Below are positions 57,101 through 64,000 of a DNA stretch of 64,000 bases, in pieces. The number at the start of each line of letters is the position of its first letter. The first letter of the stretch is position 1. Source of the stretch: Populus alba (Eukaryota; Streptophyta; Magnoliopsida; Malpighiales; Salicaceae); assembly GCF_005239225.2 (NCBI RefSeq), contig NC_133302.1, positions 8,961,991 to 9,025,990 on the forward strand. Reading direction: 5' to 3'. A program made the position numbers and the translations under genes. Under the pieces are notes generated by a model, which was given only the letters and a program-made list of their open reading frames with translations, did no database searches and was not told the DNA's origin.

Positions 57101-57375
57101 ATTAATGAATATTTAATTTTTTTACTAGTTGGGTATTGGATGCGATATGAATATAGTACAAACCAGACCAACAGATACTCATTATTAATATTATTAATAT
57201 TTACACAAGTATATTATAAAAACTATAATTAAGTGTGTGTTTGGAATTGTAGTGTAAGGTATTTTTTAAAAATATTTTTTGAATGAAAATATATCAAAAT
57301 AGTTTTTTAAGATTTTTTATTTTTAATATAGCATGTAAGAGCTATTAAAAAACACTAAAAACTATAAATTTAATA
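56813..57375 (+). repeat. Tandem duplication of about 575 bp, copy A
   Basis: Starts AGATAATGTTTTCTATAGGC, has TTGAATCTGAGTCATCTATT and CAACTGTCTCACCCCATGAA, and ends near a GTGTGTTTGGAATTGTAGTG MITE-like tail. Matches 57388-57880. A (TA)n run at 57049-57094 is expanded only in this copy. Confidence 0.85.
57049..57094. repeat. (TA)n microsatellite in duplication copy A
   Basis: About 23 uninterrupted TA (AT) units. At the same position copy B has only ordinary AT-rich DNA. Confidence 0.96.
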
Positions 57376-57387
57376 TTATCCGAACCA

Positions 57388-57880
57388 TTAGAAGATAATG
57401 TTTTCTATAGGCTTGTACATGGCACGAGGTTGAATCTGAGTCATCTATTCCAATTGTCCCAATAGTAGCCAACTGTCTCACCCCATGAAACATCACCATT
57501 TTATCTGAATTTAAAGGATATCGATCTAAATTAATCTAAATAAATAAGTTTTTTTTAAATACTCATATCAAATTTAATCCAAGTCATATATATTCTTACA
57601 AAAATCTATTTTTTTTTAAAAATAATAATAAATATTTAAATTTCTTATTAGTTTGGTATTACATATGATATGAATATTATAAAAACTAGACTCATAGATA
57701 TTCATTATCATCTCTATTAATATTTATATAAATATATTATAAAAGTTATAATTTAGAATGTGTGTGTTTAGTATTGTAGTGAAAGGAATTTTTTTAAAAT
57801 ATTTTTCAAATAAAAATATATTAAAAACATTAAAAATTATATAAATTTAATATTTTTTCCAAGCAAAACTCATCCAAAAT
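57388..57880 (+). repeat. Tandem duplication of about 575 bp, copy B
   Basis: Second copy, beginning GAAGATAATGTTTTCTATAG. It carries an 11-base insertion, TTGTACATGGC, relative to copy A and lacks the expanded TA array. Confidence 0.85.
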
Positions 57881-58294
57881 AATTTTTTTTTATTAGCAAT
57901 GTTGCAAGTTACATGGAACGCTATATCAATCCAAATTATCATTTTGTTTTATTATGTGGAGTCTCTATTAAAGAAGTTAGATTTTTATATAGAATGACGT
58001 CACGGGGTACATGGATGTTTCTTTATTATTCATAGATTCCTTTTATGACTTGCGAGGAAGGGTAGATGACATCATGGTCACCATTTTTCATGGCTGAGAT
58101 TAAGGCGAATATATACTATATTGCTAGTACGTAAATGTCACCCAATTATTTATTTGTTTGGATAAAACGTAAAGTTAGGTTCCATTTATCAAATTAAATA
58201 ATTAGATTTTGTCCACGAAAAAATTAAATAGTAATAAAAATAGAGGGGAAAAGTAAGCACTAACATCAAGGTTGTATCCTTGTTGGAAGCATCA
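57881..58294. other. Intergenic DNA, nothing recognised
   Basis: No gene, RNA gene or bounded repeat seen. Confidence 0.4.
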
Positions 58295-58502
58295 GGAGCG
58301 TGTTTGGCAATGTGATAGCGGTTACTTTTAAAATAGCTTTTCATGTCGAAATATATGCCAATGATTTTTTTTTATTTTTTATAAATTATTTTTGACATCA
58401 CCACATCAAAACGATCCAAAAAGTACAAACCGCACTCAATTTTAGCAAAAAAAAAAAAAATTGGTGAAAACACAAGTTGAAACGCAGAGCCAAACGGGCT
58501 CT
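58295..58502. mobile_element. MITE with GAGC..GTTTGGC inverted ends
   Basis: Left end GGAGCGTGTTTGGC and right end GCCAAACGGGCTCT are inverted repeats matching at 11 of 14 positions. About 208 bp, non-coding, with the inner phrase ACATCACCACATCAAAACG. No clear target duplication. Confidence 0.7.
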
Positions 58503-58515
58503 AAAGTGATGTAAT

Positions 58516-58708
58516 TGTTTGTTTAGTGTTGTGCCTAGAATGTTTTTTATTTAAAAATAAATTAAAATGATTTTTTTAGATTTTTTTTATAGTAACACAT
58601 CAAAAAATCCTAAAAATGTTTAAAAAATATTAATTTGATATTTTTTTCAAATAAAAAATATTTTTAAAAATACTTGGAATAACAAATTATAACACAAAAA
58701 CAAACACT
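58516..58708. mobile_element. MITE with TTGTTTGTTT..AAACAAACA ends
   Basis: Left end TTGTTTGTTTAGTGTTGTGC and right end TATAACACAAAAACAAACAC pair as imperfect inverted repeats. About 190 bp with the inner phrase TAACACATCAAAAAATCC, like the neighbour 14 bases upstream. Confidence 0.65.
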
Positions 58709-58854
58709 CATATCATGTGAACGAGTTGGATCGGCATCAACATCATGAATTCAAAAACTATAGTTAATTTGTTCAATAAAATAAAAAATATATATGAGTA
58801 GTATTTATAATTGAATCTGAACCATTACTTATACAATAAGAAAAGGAGAATCTG

Positions 58855-59047
58855 GCACTGAGGGCCTTGGCTTGGCGGTGGGAGGAGCTTGTCTCCTTCC
58901 GCTGCTCCTGAGTTCGAGTCCTCATGTGCACGTCTGTCACCCCCGCGGTGCCTTACATGCCCACTGAGTTTGCAGGGTGTTCAGTGGGCTGTGGGATTAG
59001 TCGTGGTGCACACAAGCTGGCCCGGACACCCACGTAAATAAAAAAAA
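58855..59047 (+). mobile_element. SINE, plus strand, with 14-bp target duplication
   Basis: Flanked by AAAAGGAGAATCTG at 58841-58854 and 59048-59061, identical. It has a tRNA B-box GTTCGAGTC at 58912-58920 and the shared 3' end GATTAGTCGTGGTGCACAC, AAGCTGGCCCGGACACCCAC and an A tail. Its GC-rich 5' body (TGGCGGTGGGAGGAGCTTG) differs from the other SINEs here. It is the best preserved of the six. Confidence 0.92.
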
Positions 59048-59135
59048 AAAAGGAGAATCTGTATACATATGACATTTATTTATCTAAACTTTTGAAAAGT
59101 AAAACGATTACAATGTTTCTAGAAAGAAAAGGAGA

Positions 59136-59160
59136 GATAGTGTGTGTGTGTGTGTGTGTA
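59136..59160. repeat. (GT)n microsatellite
   Basis: About 11 GT/TG units. Confidence 0.93.
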
Positions 59161-59229
59161 TAATCCTTGTCCTTTGACAGCTTCTACTCATTTCCTCTTC
59201 AATATGAAGATATTAAGGAAATAGTCAGA

Positions 59230-61097
59230 AAGCTAAAAAAAATATATATATCTGATTTACTAAGAGTGTGATATAGAAATTATCTGAATCAAAATATCAA
59301 CACTAATTGAATAAATCTTTACCTAATAAATATCAATTCACAAGCAGGAAGTATATAAAAAAAATACCACAAGGTCAGTTATACCTTGATAAGTGAAATT
59401 TATTCTTTGTTTAATCAAAGAGAAAAGTATTAATCGCGCAAAACACAAGTTTATTCAAAACATCATGTCTTAAAAGCTAAAAAAACCTAAGTATAATCAA
59501 AATAACCATATTTATAACAGGTAAAAAATATCCTAACAATTCTAAAAATAGAAAAATAAAGAGTTCTAAATACAATAATAATAAAAAAAGAATCATAAAT
59601 CAAACAAGAAACTAATATAAATCTCACACAATAGCTTCCAGGCCATATCGCAAGGCCTTCCCGGTGTTGGATTGATTTGAAATTTCAACCCGATATAAAA
59701 TAGGACATCTAGAAGCATCTGATAAATTTTCAATTTGATCCAATGGTTGAATAAAAAATATACTAGTTCACATAAAATTATGCAATCAACCCCAGAATTC
59801 TTGTGAGAAAAGGATTTTGTAACAATGAAAGAATTCTTGTCATACTTGGAAACAATGTTACTGCCAATTAAAAATCCTTGTAGAACTAGAAAAAGTCTTC
59901 AATTAACTGCTGAATATCCTTATATTATTAGGAAAAGAACTCTCTTCAAATAGGAAGCCCACAAATTAAAAGACAACAAATAACAAAATCTATATTGGAT
60001 ATGCTGTCTTGTATCGCGATACCTTTAAGATCTCCAATTGATCTGAAATTTAAACTCAATATAGAATAATATGTCCAAAAACTCTTAGTAGAATTTAAGC
60101 TTAATCCAACTATTAAATTGAGAGTTATATTTTATAGCGTAAAATTAAACAGTAGGCATAATTACGCTAGAATCCAAATATCCTTATTTAACCTTTTCTT
60201 GGATTGTATCATTTCATCTCTCTTCAAGATGATTCATCCTCGTATCACCAATAGGTACAATAGATGTTTCATAACCCATTGTTTAAGCCTTTGAACCTCT
60301 TTCTTGCTAACACTCACCTCCAACAACTTTGTCTGAAATAAGCAACCATTGTTTTTCTCGTTTATCTTTTCAACGTTGTTGCACATCCTTATCTAAAGCT
60401 TGCATTTATATAATAGTTCTTTTAACTTATCAAATTCTTTTCTTAAAACCCTAAATATACAAGATAGGTTTTTGCAAATCAACCAGAAAACTATTATAAA
60501 TCTCACACTGTAGCTTCTGGATATTATCACAAGGCCTTCCTAATATTGGATTGATTTAAAATTTTAATCCGATATAAAAAAAGACTTATAGAAGCATATG
60601 GTGAAATTTCAATCCGATCCAATGGTTGAATAAAAAATTATGTTTGCCAGTATAAAACTATTCATAGAAAAAATCAGACCAAGAATCCTTGTAAGAAAAG
60701 GAATTTAGAACATTAAAGAAATTCTTCTTACACTTGGGAACTATGTTGCTGCCCATTAAAGATCCTTTTAGAACTAGAAAAAGTTTTAAAATTAGTTGAA
60801 TATCCTTATATTATTAGGAAAATATTATTCTTCAAATAGAAAGTTCACAAGTCAAAAGGCAATAAATAATAAAATTCGTATTGTATCTTCCGACTTATAT
60901 AACGATACCTTTTAGAAGTCTAATTAACCTAACATTGTAATCCAATGTAGAAAAATATATATGGAAACTGCGGGTAAAATTGTATATTAATCCAACGGTC
61001 GGATTAAAAGTTATGTTTGATATAGTAAAACTAGATAACATACACAGTTATGTTAGAATCTGAATTCTCTTATTCAATCTTTTCTTAGATCATATCA
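59230..61097 (-). mobile_element. Internally deleted LTR retrotransposon, minus strand
   Basis: 59595-60211 and 60474-61097 are diverged direct copies; they share CACAAGGCCTTCC/CGCAAGGCCTTCC, ATTGGATTGATTT, TCCAATGGTTGAATAAAAAA and TGAATATCCTTATATTATTA. On the minus strand both start TGATA(C/T). Just before the lower copy, minus-strand text reads ACGAGGATGAATCATCTTGA and a purine tract, like the end of pol plus polypurine tract of plant gypsy elements. The lower copy continues into R/U5-like text at 59230-59595. The upper copy and the interior have lost most of their length. Borders are approximate. Confidence 0.55.
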
Positions 61098-62013
61098 CTT
61101 AATCCCTTTTATTTTCTATAGTTTTGTTGTCTTTATATTTATTTTTCTTGCTCTTAAAAATTATAATTTATATTATTGGTTAGTCTAAAATAATTAAATT
61201 ATAAAATGATTTAGGATATAAAACATTACGAGTACACTAAATTTAAAATATAGATTATAATTCTTAAAAACACGATAGAGAAAATATTAAAACAACAGAT
61301 AGTGTGATTTTCCTAATTAACAATGCTCGTGTATATCAAGGTTCTGGGATTTTGGGCCAATCAGGTAGTTGGGTCATCTATACGTACAAAAGATGATGCA
61401 AGAGGTGGACCAACCAAAATGTGCCAAGAAAGAGATGAGTGTACACCGTCACGTCCGTCACCAATCGTCACCCATCTTGGTGGCCCTTTGCTTTGCGGTT
61501 TCGTTTTAGGCACGCAAGTCAACAGATTAAAGCTATTGACATAGAGAGTTTTTTGGATCAATACTTTGTCAAGCTTTCCCTTTAGGGTCCACGCGCAATT
61601 CTTTTATCAAAATTTTTTTTCATTCTTTATTTTTTTTTAATTATTTGTTTTCCTGATTGCCTCAATGTCCTGCTTCCATATCCATTGGATAATTAAATTT
61701 ATTTTACAAATCATACCATAAATAAAGTATTCGTTTAATAACACGATGCATGGTATCAGTATAACTTGCGTTTTGGCAATAAAAACATAAAAGAATATAA
61801 TTTTATTATAGTATAACCTACAATATACCACGTTGCAAAACAATATTAAACTGTATTTTTCTAAGTAGACAACTCAAGTATGAGTTGTCCAAATATGCAA
61901 CTCATTTAAGTTAAAAAAAAAGAAAAATAATTATGTATAACTTAATAATTTAAGATTTAATATAATGCATATATATATATATATGATGATTATTTAATGA
62001 TTATTTAATAAAA
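61098..62013. other. Intergenic DNA, nothing recognised
   Basis: 61320-61560 is GC-balanced and open on both strands (61323-61544 plus, 61361-61561 minus), but neither frame has a recognisable domain. Confidence 0.4.
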
Positions 62014-62180
62014 ACCTTGAGTGGTGTAGCTCAACTGTTTAGGTTTTGAAGGTCATTAGTTTAATTTCTACAAACTTTAGAATTATTGAAGACTTACATA
62101 GTTGTTAACTTCAAAGCCCGTGAGAATAGTCGAGGTACGCACAAGCTGGCTCAAACACTTATATTAATTTAAAAAACATT
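62014..62180 (+). mobile_element. SINE, plus strand
   Basis: A-box-like GTGGTGTAGCTCAACTG, B-box-like GGTCATTAGTTTAATTTC, then GTTAACTTCAAAGCCCGTGA, GAATAGTCGAGGTACGCAC and AAGCTGGCTCAAACAC. Flanks GATTATTTAATAAAA (61999-62013) and GACTATTTAATGAAA (62181-62195) are a target duplication with two differences. Confidence 0.85.
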
Positions 62181-62195
62181 GACTATTTAATGAAA

Positions 62196-63002
62196 CTAGA
62201 AAAATGAAAAATCACACAATTAATATTAAATCTAATTGTTATAATTAATAATGCCTCATATTTTAGACATCCTTTTGATTCGATAAAGACTTAGTCGTCT
62301 CAATTTCATGCTTACTTATTCAGAAAAAGCTCTCTATTCGTAGATGATTAATAATTTATTCGGTGAAATAATGAAAATAATTGACAAAAAGATATGGTGA
62401 TAAAAATTAATCACTACAAATTCCTACAATCAGTCAAAATAAACAACTTACAATGCTTGTTTGTGTATTTCATGTACATATGCTTAATTCTAATATCAAT
62501 AATTAACCCACCAATACTATGTTATTTTTCTATATTAAAAAAAATCTTCATGTTGTTCTTTGTTTCGTGCATATGTGTGTGTGTGTCGTTCTTCAATATT
62601 CCCAATATGAAAAATAATATTATCAAATTATTAGTTATTTTATTTTTAAGGGTTAAGGATTATGCAAAGAGAGACAAATTTAGACTTTTCATCTTCCACA
62701 AGTGAAAGCTAGGACAACAAGGTAATATTTTTACCAAATTGCCTAGGAATTGTACAATTTTAAAAGTAGAATATTGCTTTGTACATAAAAAATAAAATGC
62801 AAACCCATATCATAAAGTTTATGCACTTACGTAGAATTTTAAAAACGAATAATTAACCGTCAAATCTTTCTCATCTTAAGCAAATTCTTTTATGCTTTTC
62901 TTTTTAGGAGATTTTTAATGACAAAAATCATTTATAAAAGCCAAATTATTACTTTTAAATATTTGAAATTATCACCCAAACTGCTAATTATTGATTTAAA
63001 AA
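62196..63002. other. AT-rich intergenic DNA
   Basis: No gene recognised. The frame 62394-62705 (103 codons) has no known domain and is built from AT-rich text. Confidence 0.4.
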
Positions 63003-63180
63003 ATAGTTTGTTTGGTAATGTGATAATAATTTCTTTTTAGAAAGTGTTTTACTTGGAAATATATTGAAATAATATTTTTTAATTTATTTTTAATATCAGT
63101 ATATCAAAATGATATAAGAAAAAAACATTAATATAAAGTAAAAAAAATTAATATAAAAATAAAAAAATTCTTAATGTTTT
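63003..63180. repeat. MITE-like AT-rich element, right end not found
   Basis: Starts GTTTGTTTGGTAATGTGATA and has TTTTTAATATCAGTATATCAAAATGATA, the phrase order of the GTTTG family. The right end is eroded or missing. Confidence 0.45.
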
Positions 63181-63246
63181 TTTTTTCTTTCTATATCCAT
63201 TTCTACAACGTAGATGTTCTTAAAAATTGAGCTACTAAGAATGATG

Positions 63247-63433
63247 TTTTTTTTTTTTATTATTATTAAAATGGTTGTCCAGGCTAGTTTAAGTGCACCT
63301 TAACTAATCCTATGAGTCCTGAAGTTAATGACCATGTAAGCCTTTAGTGGCTCTAAAGTTTATGAGACTCAAACTGGTGATATTTAAGAAGCAAATCTAA
63401 AATTTAACCAGTTGATTTATACTTATCATTGTT
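63247..63433 (-). mobile_element. SINE, minus strand
   Basis: Flanked by AGAATGATG at 63238-63246 and 63434-63442. On the minus strand it shows a tRNA-like head, GTTTGAGTCTC (B box), GGTCATTAACTTCAGGACTC, TTAGTTAAGGTGCACTT and ACTAGCCTGGACAACC with a T/A-rich tail. Confidence 0.85.
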
Positions 63434-63442
63434 AGAATGATG

Positions 63443-64000
63443 ATTTTTTCTTGCCAAAGGTGGGTGCCTTCATTCCCACTTTTATTTTTGGGTGTTCTAT
63501 GGTTATTTAGTTTCATTTAATTTGCACATTGTAACTTTTAATTTGTTTTCTTATCATTTTATTATTACTTAATTTTATGTATTCTCATGACATCGTTAAA
63601 TTCTATTTTTCTTTGTAGTTTTTATTCTTATTTCGAGTCAAACGACAGAATTAAGGTGAAAAGTTCTTTGAATTTTATTACTTTTTTCATATATTAATCA
63701 TATATTGTAAACTAAAGTTTTCTACAATTCTTAATTCTTTTTCTGATTTTACCTTGTAATTAGCAATGAATTCAAAATATGTAATTATTGTAAAGAGCCA
63801 AATTCCTTATAATTGAGTTTTCTCAATTAAATTAATGGAAATTATCTTAAATTACAAATTGACATAGCTTGTTTAAAATTCTATTGAAAAATAATGTACA
63901 TGAAAATAACTCATTTATTAAAAAAATTAATAATAATAAGAAGAAGAAGGCGTCGTGAGAAGTGATAGAAAGGACAAAACCATGGGCAAGTAAATGTGAA
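63443..64000. other. AT-rich end of the window
   Basis: No gene recognised up to the window edge. Confidence 0.4.

Noticed and set aside
58912..58920. Possible tRNA gene because of a perfect B box (GTTCGAGTC)
   Set aside because: No acceptor stem or anticodon arm can be formed. The unit ends in an A tail and has target duplications, so it is a SINE.

Overview
The window is nuclear DNA of a eudicot plant. It is very AT-rich, its genes have introns with GT..AG borders, and it is full of plant transposons. Gene content and repeat flavour (tRNA-type SINEs with a shared 3' end, AACCGA-rich hAT-type elements, short 'GTTTGTTTTTGTATTTTAAAA' elements) suggest a woody rosid, most likely Populus or another member of the Salicaceae. 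The genus is inference.

There are three host genes, all on the + strand. (1) 3360-6753 is a nine-exon GDA1/CD39 apyrase (456 aa) with all five apyrase conserved regions. (2) 30162-31757 is a three-exon NAC transcription factor of the NAP/ANAC047-like group (364 aa). (3) 45093-48037 is an EULS3-type Euonymus-lectin protein (308 aa) with a proline-rich N-terminus; its stop codon is split by the last intron. A fourth intact coding region, 13564-15930, is the 788-aa transposase of a complete hAT transposon (12568-16116) with matching terminal inverted repeats and a perfect 8-bp target duplication.

Layout: 1-3300 is a tangle of direct and inverted repeats in front of the apyrase. The apyrase introns carry a miniature LTR element (TRIM), a satellite-like repeat and a MITE-like element. 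6.8-12.5 kb is gene-free AT-rich DNA, followed by the hAT transposon. 17.1-23 kb is old LTR-retrotransposon debris with a broken Ty3/gypsy gag and several interleaved minisatellites. 23-29.5 kb is intergenic with MITE-like elements and a SINE. The NAC gene follows at 30-32 kb. 32-45 kb holds three hAT-type AACCGA elements and a large degenerate tandem duplication. The EULS gene is at 45-48 kb. 48-64 kb is intergenic with two local tandem duplications, SINEs, MITEs and a minus-strand LTR remnant.

The three host genes do not form a pathway. Apyrase acts on NTPs and NDPs in the Golgi or outside the cell, the NAC protein is a senescence/stress-type regulator, and the EULS lectin is a nucleocytoplasmic, stress-linked carbohydrate-binding protein. 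I saw no clearly new biological system. The best leads are the intact hAT element, a structurally complete TRIM in an apyrase intron, an AACCGA element with a captured C-rich insert, SINEs that differ in body but share one 3' end, and a SINE with its own empty site 1.1 kb away.
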